From the NCBI GenBank assembly GCA_916613615.1, contig OU744734.1:31752301-31816300 (forward strand): a stretch of DNA of 64,000 nucleotides, written 5' to 3'. The stretch's first letter is position 1. Each line of letters starts with the position of its first letter. The position numbers and the translations under genes are program-made. Under the pieces are notes generated by a model. The model was not told the origin of the DNA. It worked only from the letters and a program-made list of their open reading frames with translations, and did not search any database. The DNA is from Steromphala cineraria (taxonomy: Eukaryota > Mollusca > Gastropoda > Trochida > Trochidae). Of this stretch, positions 14,991 through 30,000 are shown piece by piece.

Positions 14991-17900
14991 TTTTCATAAG
15001 AGCCTTATATAGAGACACACAACAATCTCTACCCTCTCTCCCCTCTCTTCCCTTTTCATAAGAGCCGTATATAGAGACACACAATAATCTCTCCCCTCTC
15101 TCCCCTTTTCATAAGAGCATTATATAGAGACACACAACCTCTCCCCTCTCTCCTCTTTTCATAAGAGCCGTATATAGAGACACACAACAATCTCTCCCCT
15201 CTCTCCCCTTTTCATAAGAGCCGTATATAGAGACACACACTAATCTCTCCCCTCTCTCCCCTTTTCATAAGAGCCTTATATAGAGACACACAACAATCTC
15301 TCCCCTCTCTCCCCTTTTCATAAGAGTCTTATATACAGACACACAACAATCTCTCCCCTCTCTCCCCTTTTCATAAGAGCCTTATATAGAGACACACAAC
15401 CTCTCCCCTCTCTCCTCTTTTCATAAGAGCCTTATATAGAGACACACAACAATCTCTCCCCTCTCTCCCCTGTTCATAAGAGCCTTGTATAGAGACACAC
15501 AACAATCTCTACCCTCTCTCCCCTTTTCATAAGAGCCTTATATAGAGACACACAACAATCTCTCCCCTCTCTCCCCTCTCTCCCCTCTCTCCCCTTTTCA
15601 TAAGAGCCTTATATAGAGACACACAACAATCTCTTCCCTCTCTCCCCTCTCTCCCCTTTTCATAAGAGCCTTATATAGAGACACACAACAATCTCTCCCC
15701 TCTCTCCCCTCTCCGCTTTTCATAAGAGCCTTATATAGAGACACACACCAATCTCTCCCCTCTCTCCCCTTTTCATAAGAGCCTTATATAGAGACACATA
15801 ACAATCTTTCCCCTCTCTCCCCTCTCTCCCCTTTTCATAAGAGCCGTATATAGAGACACACAACAATCTCTCCCCTCTCTCCCCTTATCATAAGAGCCTT
15901 ATATAGAGACACACAACAATCTCTCCCCTCTCTCCCCTTTTCATAAGAGCCGTATATAGAGACACACAACAATCTCTCCCATCTCTCCCCTCTCTCCCCT
16001 CTCTCCCCTTTTCATAAGAGCCTTATATAGAGACACACAACAATCTCTCCCCTCTCTCCCTTCTCCCCTTTTCATAAGAGCCGTATATAGAGCCACACAA
16101 CAATCTCTCCCCTCTCTCCCCTTTTCAAAATAGCCTTATATAGAGACACACAACAATCTCTCCCCTCTCTCCCCTCTCTCCCCTCTCTCCCCTCTCTCCC
16201 CTTTTCATAAGAGCCGTATATAGAGACACACAACAATCTCTCCCATCTCTCCCCTCTCTCCCCTCTCTCCCCTTTTCATAAGAGCCGTATATAGAGACAC
16301 ACAACAATCTCTCCCCTCTCTCCCCTCTCTCCCCTTTTCATAAGAGCCTTATATAGAGACACACAACAATCTCTCCCCTCTCTCCCCTTTTCAAAATAGC
16401 CTTATATAGAGACACACAACAATCTCTACCCTCTCTCCCCTTTTCATAAGAGCCTTATATAGAGACACACAACAATCTCTCCCCTCTCTCCCCTCTCTCC
16501 CCTTTTCATAAGAGCCGTATATAGAGACACACAACAATCTCTCCCCTCTCTCGCCTCTCTCCCCTTTTCATAAGAGCCTTATATGGAGACACACAACAAT
16601 CTCTACCCTCTCTCCCCTTTTCATAAGAGCCTTATATAGAGACACACAACAATCTCTCCCCTCTCTCCCCTCTCCCCTTTTCATGAGAGCCTTATATAGA
16701 GACACACACCAATCTCTCCCCATTCTCCCCTTTTCATAAGAGCCTTATATAGAGACACACAACAATCTCTACCCTCTCTCCCCTTTTCATAAGAGCCTGA
16801 TATAGAGACACACAACAATCTCTCCCCTCTCTCCCCTCTCCCCTTTTCATAAGAGCCTTATATAGAGACACACAACAATCTCTACCCTCTCTCCCCTTTT
16901 CATAAGAGCCTTATATAGAGACACACAACAATCTCTCCCCTCTCCCCTTTTCATAAGAGCCTTATATAGAGACACACACCAATCTCTCCCCTCTCTCCCC
17001 TTTTCATAAGAGCCTTATATAGAGACACACATCAATCTCTCCCCTCTCTCCCCTTTTCATAAGAGCCTTATATAGAGACACACAACAATCTCTCCCCTCT
17101 CTTCCCTTTTCATAAGAGCCCTATATAGAGACACACAGCAATCTCTCCCCTCTCTCCCCTTTTCATAAGAGCCTTATATAGAGACACACAACCTCTCCCC
17201 TCTCTCCTCTTTTCATAAGAGCCTTATATAGAGACACACAACAATGTTTCCCCCTCTCTCCCCTCTCTCCCCTCTCTCCCCTCTCTCCCCTTTTCATAAG
17301 AGCCTTATAAAGAGACACACAACAATATCTCCCCTCTCTTCCCTTTTCATAAAAGCCGTATATAGAGACACACAATAATCTCTCCCCTCTCTCCTCTTTT
17401 CATAAGAGCCTTATATAGAGACACACAACAATCTCTACCCTCTCTCCCCTGTCTTCCCTTTTCATAAGAGCCGTATATAGATCCACACAATAATCTCTCC
17501 CGTCTCTCCCCTTTTCATAAGAGCCTTATATAGAGACACACAACAATCTCTCCCCTCTCTCCCCTTTTCATAAGAGCGTTATATAGAGACACACAACAAT
17601 CTCTCCCCTCTCTCCCCTTTTCATAAGAGCCTTATATAGAGACACACAACAATCTCTCTCCTCTCTCCCCTTTTCAAAATAGCCTTTATAGAGACACACA
17701 ACAATCTCTCCCCCATCTTCCCTTTTCATGAGAGCCTTATATAGAGACACACAACAATCTCTCCCCTCTCTCCCCTCTCTCCCCTCTCTCCCCTTTTCAT
17801 AAGAGCCGTATATAGAGACACACAACAATCTCTCCCCTCTCTCCCCTCTCTCCCCTTTTCATAAGAGCCTTATATAGAGACACACAACAATCTCTCCCCT

Positions 17901-19799
17901 CTCTCCCCTTTTCAAAATAGCCTTATATAGAGACACACAACAATCTCTCCCCTCTCTCCCCTTTTCATAAGAGCCTTATATAGAGACACACAACAATCTC
18001 TCCCCTCTCTCCCCTTTTCATAAGAGCCGTATATAGAGACACACAACAATCTCTCCCCTCTCTCGCCTCTCTCCCCTTTTCATAAGAGCCTTATAAAGAG
18101 ACACACAACAATCTCTACCCTCTCTCCCCTTTTCATAAGAGCCTTATATAGAGACACACAACAATCTCTCCCCTCTCTCCCCTCTCCCCTTTTCATAAGA
18201 GCCTTATATAGAGACACACAACAATCTCTCCCCTCTCTCCCCTTTTCAAAATAGCCTTATATAGAGACACACAACAATCTCTCCCCTCTCTCCCCTTTTC
18301 ATAAGAGCCTTATATAGAGACACACAACAATCTCTCCCCTCTCTCCCCTCTCTCCCCTTTTCATAAGAGCCGTATATAGAGACACACAACAATCTCTCCC
18401 CTCTCTCGCCTCTCTCCCCTTTTCATAAGAGCCTTATATAGAGACACACAACAATCTCTACCCTCTCTCCCCTTTTCATAAGAGCCTTATATAGAGACAT
18501 ACAACAATCTCTCCCCTCTCTCCCCTCTCCCCTTTTCATAAGAGCCTTATATAGAGACACACACCAATCTCTCCCCTCTCTCCCCTTTTCATAAGAGCCT
18601 TATATAGAGACACACAACAATCTCTCCCCTCTCTCCCCTCTCTTCCCTTTTCATAAGAGCCGTATATAGAGACACACAATAATCTCTCCCCTCTCTCCTC
18701 TTTTCATAAGAGCCTTATATAGAGACACACAACAATCTCTACCCTCTCTCCCCTGTCTTCCCTTTTCATAAGAGCCGTATATAGAGACACACAATAATCT
18801 CTCCCCTCTCTCCCCTTTTCATAAGAGCCTTATATAGAGACACACAACAATCTCTCCCCTCTCACCCCTTTTCATAAGAGCGTTATATAGAGACACACAA
18901 CAATCTCTCCCCTCTCTCCCCTTTTCATAAGAGCCTTATATAGAGAGACACAACAATCTCTCTCCTCTCTCCCCTTTTCAAAATAGCCTTTATAGAGACA
19001 CACAACAATCTCTCCCCCCTCTTCCCTTTTCATGAGAGCCTTATATAGAGACACACAACAATCTCTCCCCTCTCTCCCCTCTCTCCCCTTTTCATAAGAG
19101 CCGTATATAGAGACACACAACAATCTCTCCCCTCTCTCCCCTCTCTCCCCTTTTCATAAGAGCCTTATATAGAGACACACAACAATCTCTCCCCTCTCTC
19201 CCCTTTTCAAAATAGCCTTATATAGAGACACACAACAATCTCTCCCCTCTCTCCCCTCTCTCCCCTCTTCATAAGAGCCGTATATAGAGACACACAACAA
19301 TCTCTCCCCTCTCTCGCCTCTCTCCCCTTTTCATAAGAGCCTTATATAGAGACACACAACAATCTCTACCCTCTCTCCCCTTTTCATAAGAGCCTTATAT
19401 AGAGACACACAACAATCTCTACCCTCTCTCCCCTTTTCATAAGAGCCGTATATAGAGACACACAACAATCTCTCCCCTCTCTCCCCTCACCCCTTTTCAT
19501 AAGAGCCTTATATAGAGACACACACCAATCTCTCCCCTCTCTCCCCTTTTCATAAGAGCCTTATATAGAGACACACAACAATCTCTACCCTCTCTCCCCT
19601 TTTCATAAGAGCCTTATATAGAGACACACAACAATCTCTCCCCTCTCTCCCCTCTCCCCTTTTCATAAGAGCCTTATATAGAGACACACACCAATCTCTC
19701 CCCTCTCTCCCCTTTTCATAAGAGCCTTATATAGAGACACACACCAATCTCTCCCCTCTCTCCCCTTTTCATAAGAGCCTTATATAGAGACACACAACA

Positions 19800-22700
19800 A
19801 TCTCTCCCCTCTCTTCCCTTTTCAAAAGAGCCTTATATAGAGACACACAACAATCTCTCCCCTCTCTCCCCTTTTCATAAAAGCCTTATATAGAGACACA
19901 CAACAATCTCTCCCCTCTCTCCCCTTTTCATAAGAGCCTTATATAGAGACACACAACCTCTCCCCTCTCTCCTCTTTTCAGAAGAGCCTTATATAGAGAC
20001 ACACAACAATCTTTCCCCCTCTCTCCCCTCTCTCCCCACTCTCCCCTCTCTCCCCTTTTCATAAGAGCCTTATATAGAGACACACAACAATCTCTCCCCT
20101 CTCTCCCCTCTCTTCCCTTTTCATAAGAGCCGTATATAGAGACACACAATAATCTCTCCCCTCTCTCCTCGTTTCATAAGAGCCTTATATAGAGACACAC
20201 AACAATCTCTACCCTCTCTCCCCTGTCTTCCCTTTTCATAAGAGCCGTATATAGAGACACACACTAATCTCTCCCCTCTCTCCCCTTTTCATAAGAGCCT
20301 TATATAGAGACACACAACAATCTCTCCCCTCTCTTCCGTTTTCATAAGAGCCTTATATAAAGACACACAACAATCTCTCCACTCTCTCCCCTTTTCATAA
20401 AAGCCTTATATAGAGACACACAACAATCTCTCCCCTCTCTCCCCTTTTCATAAGAGCCTTATATAGAGACACACAACCTCTCCCCTCTCTCCCCTTTTCA
20501 TAAGAGCCTTATATAGAGACACACAACAATCTCTCCCCTCTCTCCCCTCTCTTCCCTTTTCATAAGAGCCGTATATAGAGACACACAATAATCTCTCCCC
20601 TCTCTCCTCTTTTCATAAGAGCCTTATATAGAGACACACAACAATCTCTACCCTCTCTCCCCTCTCTCCCCTTTTCATAAGAGCCTTATATAGAGAGACA
20701 CAACAATCTCTCTCATCTCTCCCCTTTTCAAAATAGCCTTTATAGAGACACACAACAATCTCTCCCCCCTCTTCCCTTTTCATGAGAGCCTTATATAGAG
20801 ACACACAACAATCTCTCCCCTCTCTCCCCTCTCTCCCCTTTTCATAAGAGCCGTATATAGAGACACACAACAATCTCTCCCCTCTCTCCCCTCTCTCCCC
20901 TTTTCATAAGAGCCTTATATAGAGACACACAACAATCTCTCCCCTCTCTCCCCTTTTCAAAATAGCCTTATATAGAGACACACAACAATCTCTCCCCTCT
21001 CTCCCCTTTTCATAAGAGCCTTATATAGAGACACACAACAATCTCTCCCCTCTCTCCCCTCTCTCCCCTTTTCATAAGAGCCGTATATAGAGACACTCAA
21101 GAATCTCTCCCCTCTCTCGCCTCTCTCCCCTTTTCATAAGAGCCTTATAAAGAGACACACAACAATCTCTACCCTCTCTCCCCTTTTCATAAGAGCCTTA
21201 TATAGAGACACACAACAATCTCTCCCCTCTCTCCCCTCTCTCCCCTTTTCATAAGAGCCTTATATAGAGACACACACCAATCTCTCCCCTCTCTCCCCTT
21301 TTCATAAGAGCCTTATATAGAGACACACAACAATCTCTCCCCTCTCTTCCCTTTTCATAAGAGCCTTATATAGAGACACACAACAATCTCTCCCCTCTCT
21401 CCCCTTTTCATAAAAGCCTTATATAGAGACACACAACAATCTCTCCCCTCTCTCCCCTTTTCATAAGAGCCTTATATAGAGACACACAACCTCTCCCCTC
21501 TCTTCTCTTTTCAGAAGAGCCTTATATAGAGACACACAACAATCTTTCCCCCTCTCTCCCCTCTCTCCCCACTCTCCCCTCTCTCCCCTTTTCATAAGAG
21601 CCTTATATAGAGACACACAACAATCTCTCCCCTCTCTCCCCTCTCTTCCCTTTTCATAAGAGCCGTATATAGAGACACACAATAATCTCTCCCCTCTCTC
21701 CTCGTTTCATAAGAGCCTTATATAGAGACACACAACAATCTTTACCCTCTCTCCCCTGTCTTCCCTTTTCATAAGAGCCGTATATAGAGACACACACTAA
21801 TCTCTCCCCTCTCTCCCCTTTTCATAAGAGCCTTATATAGAGACACACAACAATCTCTCCCCTCTCTTCCGTTTTCATAAGAGCCTTATATAAAGACACA
21901 CAACAATCTCTCCACTCTCTCCCCTTTTCATAAAAGCCTTATATAGAGACACACAACAATCTCTCCCCTCTCTCCCCTTTTCATAAGAGCCTTATATAGA
22001 GACACACAACCTCTCCCCTCTCTCCCCTTTTCATAAGAGCCTTATATAGAGACACACAACAATCTCTCCCCTCTCTCCCCTCTCTTCCCTTTTCATAAGA
22101 GCCGTATATAGAGACACACAATAATCTCTCCCCTCTCTCCTCTTTTCATAAGAGCCTTATATAGAGACACACAACAATCTCTACCCTCTCTCCCCTCTCT
22201 CCCCTTTTCATAAGAGCCTTATATAGAGAGACACAACAATCTCTCTCATCTCTCCCCTTTTCAAAATAGCCTTTATAGAGACACACAACAATCTCTCCCC
22301 CCTCTTCCCTTTTCATGAGAGCCTTATATAGAGACACACAACAATCTCTCCCCTCTCTCCCCTCTCTCCCCTTTTCATAAGAGCCGTATATAGAGACACA
22401 CAACAATCTCTCCCCTCTCTCCCCTCTCTCCCCTTTTCATAAGAGCCTTATATAGAGACACACAACAATCTCTCCCCTCTCTCCCCTTTTCAAAATAGCC
22501 TTATATAGAGACACACAACAATCTCTCCCCTCTCTCCCCTTTTCATAAGAGCCTTATATAGAGACACACAACAATCTCTCCCCTCTCTCCCCTCTCTCCC
22601 CTTTTCATAAGAGCCGTATATAGAGACACTCAAGAATCTCTCCCCTCTCTCGCCTCTCTCCCCTTTTCATAAGAGCCTTATATGGAGACACACAACAATC

Positions 22701-22866
22701 TCTACCCTCTCTCCCCTTTTCATAAGAGCCTTATATAGAGACACACAACAATCTCTCCCCTCTCTCCCCTCTCCCCTTTTCATAAGAGCCTTATATAGAG
22801 ACACATACCAATCTCTCCCCTCTCTCCCCTTTTCATAAGAGCCTTATATAGAGACACACAACAATC
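19800..22866. repeat. Higher-order repeat pair, 1,533-bp period
   Basis: Two successive blocks of about 1,533 bp have the same order of variant units. Matching landmarks are 19,928/21,461, 20,613/22,146 and the rare CACTCAAGAA variant at 21,094/22,627. The blocks differ at a few bases and by small 9-bp steps (for example TATAAAGAG against TATATGGAG after the marker). This is a recent tandem duplication of about 27 units. Confidence 0.85.
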
Positions 22867-23109
22867 TCTCCCCTCTCTCCCCTTTTCATAAGAGCCTTAT
22901 ATAGAGACACACAACAATCTCTACCCTCTCTCCCCTTTTCATAAGAGCCTTATATAGAGACACACAACAATCTCTACCCTCTCTCCCCTCTCCCCTTTTC
23001 ATAAGAGCCTTATATAGAGACACACACCAATCTCTCCCCTCTCTCCCATTTTCATAAGAGCCTTATATAGAGACACACACCAATCTCTCCCCTCTCTCCT
23101 CTTTTCATA

Positions 23110-26100
23110 AGAGCCTTATATAGAGACACACAACAATCTCTCCCCTCTCTTCCCTTTTCATAAGAGCCTTATATAGAGACACACAACAATCTCTCCCCTC
23201 TCTCCCCTTTTCATAAAATCCTTATATAGAGACACACACCAATCTCTCCCCTCTCTCCCCTTTTCATAAGAGCCTTATATAGAGACACACAACCTCTCCC
23301 CTCTCTCCTCTTTTCATAAGAGCCTTATATAGAGACACACAACAATCTTTCCCCCTCTCTCCCCTCTCTCCCCTCTCTCCCCTCTCTCCCCTTTTCATAA
23401 GAGCCTTATATAGAGACACACAACAATCTCTCCCCTCTCTCCCCTCTCTTCCCTTTTCATAAGAGCCGTATATAGAGACACACAATAATCTCTCCCCTCT
23501 CTCCTCTTTTCATAAGAGCCTTATATAGAGACACACAACAATCTCTACCCTCTCTCCCCTCTCTCCCCTTTTCATAAGAGCCTTATATAGAGAGACACAA
23601 CAATCTCTCTCATCTCTCCCCTTTTCAAAATAGCCTTTATAGAGACACACAACAATCTCTCCCCCCTCTTCCCTTTTCATGAGAGCCTTATATAGAGACA
23701 CACAACAATCTCTCCCCTCTCTCCCCTCTCTCCCCTTTTCATAAGAGCCGTATATAGAGACACACAACAATCTCTCCCCTCTCTCCCCTCTCTCCCCTTT
23801 TCATAAGAGCCTTATATAGAGACACACAACAATCTCTCCCCTCTCTCCCCTTTTCAAAATAGCCTTATATAGAGACACACAACAATCTCTCCCCTCTCTC
23901 CCCTTTTCATAAGAGCCTTATATAGAGACACACAACAATCTCTCCCCTCTCTCCCCTCTCTCCCCTTTTCATAAGAGCCGTATATAGAGACACTCAAGAA
24001 TCTCTCCCCTCTCCGCCTCTCTCCCCTTTTCATAAGAGCCTTATATAGAGACACACAACAATCTCTACCCTCTCTCCCCTTTTCATAAGAGCCTTATATA
24101 GAGACACACAACAATCTCTCCCCTCTCTCCCCTCTCCCCTTTTCATAAGAGCCTTATATAGAGACACATACCAATCTCTCCCCTCTCTCCCCTTTTCATA
24201 AGAGCCTTATATAGAGACACACAACAATCTCTCCCCTCTCTCCCCTTTTCATAAGAGCCTTATATAGAGACACACAACAATCTCTACCCTCTCTCCCCTT
24301 TTCATAAGAGCCTTATATAGAGACACACAACAATCTATACCCTCTCTCCCCTCTCCCCTTTTCATAAGAGCCTTATATAGAGACACACACCAATCTCTCC
24401 CCTCTCTCCCATTTTCATAAGAGCCTTATATAGAGACACACACCAATCTCTCCCCTCTCTCCTCTTTTCATAAGAGCCTTTATAGAGACACACAACAATC
24501 TCTCCCCTCTCTTCCCTTTTCATAAGAGCCTTATATAGAGACACACAACAATCTCTCCCCTCTCTCCCCTTTTCATAAAAGCCTTATATAGAGACACACA
24601 CCAATCTCTCCCCTCTCTCCCCTTTTCATAAGAGCCTTATATAGAGACACACAACCTCTCCCCTCTCTCCTCTTTTCATAAGAGCCTTATATAGAGACAC
24701 ACAACAATCTTTCCCCCTCTCTCCCCTCTCTCCCCTCTCTCCCCTTTTCATAAGAGCCTTATATAGAGACACACAACAATCTCTCCCCTCTCTCCCCTCT
24801 CTTCCCTTTTCATAAGAGCCGTATATAGAGACACACAATAATCTCTCCCCTCTCTCCTCTTTTCATAAGAGCCTTATATAGAGACACACAACAATCTCTA
24901 CTCTCTCTCCCCTGTCTTCCCTTTTCATAAGAGCCGTATATAGAGACACACAATAATCTCTCCCCTCTCTCCCCTTTTCATAACAGCCTTATATAGAGAC
25001 ACACAACAATCTCTCCCCTCTCTCCCCTTTTCATAAGAGCCTTATATAGAGACACACAACAATCTCTCCCCACTCTTCCCTTTTCATAAGAGCCTTATAT
25101 AGAGACACACAACAATCTCTCCCCTCTCTTCCCTTTTCATAAGAGCCTTATATAGAGACACACAACAATCTCTCCCCTCTCTCCCCTTTTCATAAAATCC
25201 TTATATAGAGACACACACCAATCTCTCCCCTCTCTCCCCTTTTCATAAGAGCCTTATATAGAGACACACAACCTCTCCCCTCTCTCCTCTTTTCATAAGA
25301 GCCTTATATAGAGACACACAACAATCTTTCCCCCTCTCTCCCCTCTCTCCCCTCTCTCCCCTTTTCATAAGAGCCTTATATAGAGACACACAACAATCTC
25401 TCCCCTCTCTCCCCTCTCTTCCCTTTTCATAAGAGCCGTATATAGAGACACACAATAATCTCTCCCCTCTCTCCTCTTTTCATAAGAGCCTTATATAGAG
25501 ACACACAACAATCTCTACCCTCTCTCCCCTCTCTCCCCTTTTCATAAGAGCCTTATATAGAGAGACACAACAATCTCTCTCATCTCTCCCCTTTTCAAAA
25601 TAGCCTTTATAGAGACACACAACAATCTCTCCCCCCTCTTCCCTTTTCATGAGAGCCTTATATAGAGACACACAACAATCTCTCCCCTCTCTCCCTTCTC
25701 TCCCCTTTTCATAAGAGCCGTATATAGAGACACACAACAATCTCTCCCCTCTCTCCCCTCTCTCCCCTTTTCATAAGAGCCTTATATAGAGACACACAAC
25801 AATCTCTCCCCTCTCTCCCCTTTTCAAAATAGCCTTATATAGAGACACACAACAATCTCTCCCCTCTCTCCCCTTTTCATAAGAGCCTTATATAGAGACA
25901 CACAACAATCTCTCCCCTCTCTCCCCTCTCTCCCCTTTTCATAAGAGCCGTATATAGAGACACTCAAGAATCTCTCCCCTCTCCGCCTCTCTCCCCTTTT
26001 CATAAGAGCCTTATATAGAGACACACAACAATCTCTACCCTCTCTCCCCTTTTCATAAGAGCCTTATATAGAGACACACAACAATCTCTCCCCTCTCTCC

Positions 26101-27050
26101 CCTCTCCCCTTTTCATAAGAGCCTTATATAGAGACACATACCAATCTCTCCCCTCTCTCCCCTTTTCATAAGAGCCTTATATAGAGACACACAACAATCT
26201 GTCCCCTCTCTCCCCTTTTCATAAGAGCCTTATATAGAGACACACAACAATCTCTACCCTCTCTCCCCTTTTCATAAGAGCCTTATATAGAGACACACAA
26301 CAATCTATACCCTCTCTCCCCTCTCCCCTTTTCATAAGAGCCTTATATAGAGACACACACCAATCTCTCCCCTCTCTCCCATTTTCATAAGAGCCTTATA
26401 TAGAGACACACACCAATCTCTCCCCTCTCTCCTCTTTTCATAAGAGCCTTATATAGAGACACACAACAATCTCTCCCCTCTCTTCCCTTTTCATAAGAGC
26501 CTTATATAGAGACACACAACAATCTCTCCCCTCTCTCCCCTTTTCATAAAAGCCTTATATAGAGACACACACCAATCTCTCCCCTCTCTCCCCTTTTCAT
26601 AAGAGCCTTATATAGAGACACACAACCTCTCCCCTCTCTCCTCTTTTCATAAGAGCCTTATATAGAGACACACAACAATCTTTCCCCCTCTCTCCCCTCT
26701 CTCCCCTCTCTCCCCTTTTCATAAGAGCCTTATATAGAGACACACAACAATCTCTCCCCTCTCTCCCCTCTCTTCCCTTTTCATAAGAGCCGTATATAGA
26801 GACACACAATAATCTCTCCCCTCTCTCCTCTTTTAATAAGAGCCTTATATAGAGACACACAACAATCTCTACCCTCTCTCCCCTGTCTTCCCTTTTCATA
26901 AGAGCCGTGTAAAGAGACACACAATAATCTCTCCCCTCTCTCCCCTCTCTCCCCTTTTCATAACAGCCTTATATAGAGACACACAACAATCTCTCCCCTC
27001 TCTCCCCTTTTCATAAGAGCCTTATATAGAGACACACAACAATCTCTCCC
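23110..27050. repeat. Higher-order repeat pair, 1,970-bp period
   Basis: Two nearly identical blocks about 1,970 bp apart follow the 1,533-bp pair. Landmarks are 23,510/25,480, 23,854/25,824 and the CACTCAAGAA marker at 23,991/25,961. All four CACTCAAGAA units lie in these neighbouring blocks. The first two are followed by CTCTCGCCTC and the last two by CTCCGCCTC, so the four blocks form a small family with at least two rounds of duplication. Block edges are approximate. Confidence 0.82.
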
Positions 27051-30000
27051 CACTCTTCCCTTTTCATAAGAGCCTTATATAGAGACACACAGCAATCTCT
27101 CCCCTCTCTCCCCTTTTCATAAGAGCCTTATATAGGGACACACAACAATCTCTCCCCTCTCTCCCCTTTTCATAACAGCCTTATATAGAGTCACACAACC
27201 TCTTCCCTCTCTCCTCTTTTCATAAGAGCCTTATATAGAGACACACAACAATCTTTCCCCCTCTCTCCCCTCTCTCCCCTTTTCATAAGAGCCTTATATA
27301 GAGACACACAACAATCTCTCCCCTCTCTCCCCTCTCTTCCCTTTTCATAAGAGCCGTATATAGAGACACACACTAATCTCTCCCCTCTCTCCCCTTTTCA
27401 TAAGAGCCTTATATATAGACACACAACATTCTCTCCCCTCTCTCCCCTTTTCATAAGAGCCTTATATAGAGACATACAACAATCTCTCCCCTCTCTCCCC
27501 TGTTCATAAGAGCCTTGTATAGAGACACACAACAATCTCTACCCTCTCTCCTCTTTTCATAAGAGCCTTATATAGAGACACACAACAATCTCTCCCCTCT
27601 CTCCCCTCTCTCCCCTTTTCATAAGAACCTTATATAGAGACACACAACAATCTCTCCCCTCTCTCCCCTCTCTTCCCTTTTCATAAGAGCCTTATATGGA
27701 GACACACAACAATCTCTACCCTCTCTCCCCTTTTCATAAGAGCCTTATATAGAGACACACAACAATCTCTCCCCTCTCTCCCCTCTCCCCTTTTCATAAG
27801 AGCCTTATATAGAGACACACACCAATCTCTCCCCTCTCTCCCCTTTTCATAAGAGCCTTATATAGAGACACACAACAATCTCTCCCCTCTCTCCCCTGTT
27901 CATAAGAGCCTTATATAGAGACACACAACAATCTCTACCCTCTCTCCCCTTTTCATAAGAGGCTTATATAGAGACACACAACAATCTCTCCCCTCTCTCC
28001 CCTCTCCCCTTTTCATAAGAGCCTTATATAGAGACACACACCAATCTCTCCCCTCTCTCCCCTTTTCATAAGAGCCTTATATAGAGACACACACCAATCT
28101 CTCCCCTCTCTCCCCTTTTCATAAGAGCCTTATATAGAGACACACAACAATCTCTCCCCTCTCTCCCCTCTCCCCTTTTCATAAGAGCCTTATATAGAGA
28201 CACACACCAATCTCTCCCCTCTCTCCCCTTTTCATAAGAGCCTTATATAGAGACACACACCAATCTCTCCCCTCTCTCCCCTTTTCATAAGAGCCTTATA
28301 TAGAGACACACAACAATCTCTCCCCTCTCTTCCCTTTTCATAAGAGCCTTATATAGAGACACACAACAATCTCTCCCCTCTCTCCCCTTTTCATAAAAGC
28401 CTTATATAGAGACACACACCAATCTCTCCCCTCTCTCCCCTTTTCATAAGAGCCTTATATAGAGACACACAACCTCTCCCCTCTCTCCTCTTTTCATAAG
28501 AGCCTTATATAGAGACACACAACAATCTTTCCCCCTCTCTCCCCTCTCTCCCATCTCTCCCCTTTTCATAAGAGCCTTATATAGAGACACACAACAATCT
28601 CTCCCCTCTCTCCCCTCTCTTCCCTTTTCATAAGAGCCGTATATAGAGACACACAATAATCTCTCCCCTCTCTCCTCTTTTCATAAGAGCCTTATATAGA
28701 GACACACAACAATCTCTACCCTCTCTCCCCTGTCTTCCCTTTTCATAAGAGCCGTATATAGAGACACACAATAATCTCTCCCCTCTCTCCCCTTTTCATA
28801 AGAGCCTTATATAGAGACACACAACAATCTCTCCCCTCTCTCCCCTTTTCATAAGAGCCTTATATAGAGACACACAACAATCTCTCCCCACTCTTCCCTT
28901 TTCATAAGAGCCTTATATAGAGACACACAACAATCTCTCCCCTCTCTCCCCTTTTCATAACAGCCTTATATAGGGACACACAACAATCTCTCCCCTCTCT
29001 CCCCTTTTCATAACAGCCTTATATAGAGACACACAACCTCTTCCCTCTCTCCTCTTTTCATAAGAGCCTTATATAGAGACACACAACAATCTTTCCCCCT
29101 CTCTCCCCTCTCTCCCCTTTTCATAAGAGCCTTATATAGAGACACACAACAATCTCTCCCCTCTCTCCCCTTTTCATAACAGCCTTATATAGGGACACAC
29201 AACAATCTCTCCCCTCTCTCCCCTTTTCATAACAGCCTTATATAGAGACACACAACCTCTTCCCTCTCTCCTCTTTTCATAAGAGCCTTATATAGAGACA
29301 CACAACAATCTTTCCCCCTCTCTCCCCTCTCTCCCCTTTTCATAAGAGCCTTATATAGAGACACACAACAATCTCTCCCCTCTCTCCCCTTTTCATAAGA
29401 GCCTTATAAAGAGACACACAACAATCTCTCCCCACTCTTCCCTTTTCATAAGAGCCTTATATAGAGACACACAACAATCTCTCCCCTCTCTCCCCTTTTC
29501 ATAAGAGCCTTATATAGGGACACACAACAATCTCTCCCCTCTCTCCCCTCTCTCCCATCTCTCCCCTTTTCATAAGAGCCTTATTTAGAGACACACACTA
29601 ATCTCTCCCCTCTCTCCCCTTTTCATAAGAGCCTTATATATAGACACACAACATTCTCTCCCCTCTCTCCCCTTTTCATAAGAGCCTTATATAGAGACAC
29701 ACAACAATCTCTCCCCTCTCTCCCCTGTTCATAAGAGCCTTGTATAGAGACACACAACAATCTCTACCCTCTCTCCCCTTTTCATAAGAGCCTTATATAG
29801 AGACACACAACAATCTCTCCCCTCTCTCCCCTCTCTCCCCTCTCTCCCCTTTTCATGAGAGCCTTATATAGAGACACACAACAATCTCTACCCTCTCTCC
29901 CCTCTCTTCCCTTTTCATAAGAGCCGTATATAGAGACACACAATAATCTCTCCCCTCTCTCCCCTTTTCATAAGAGCATTATATAGAGACACACAACCTC

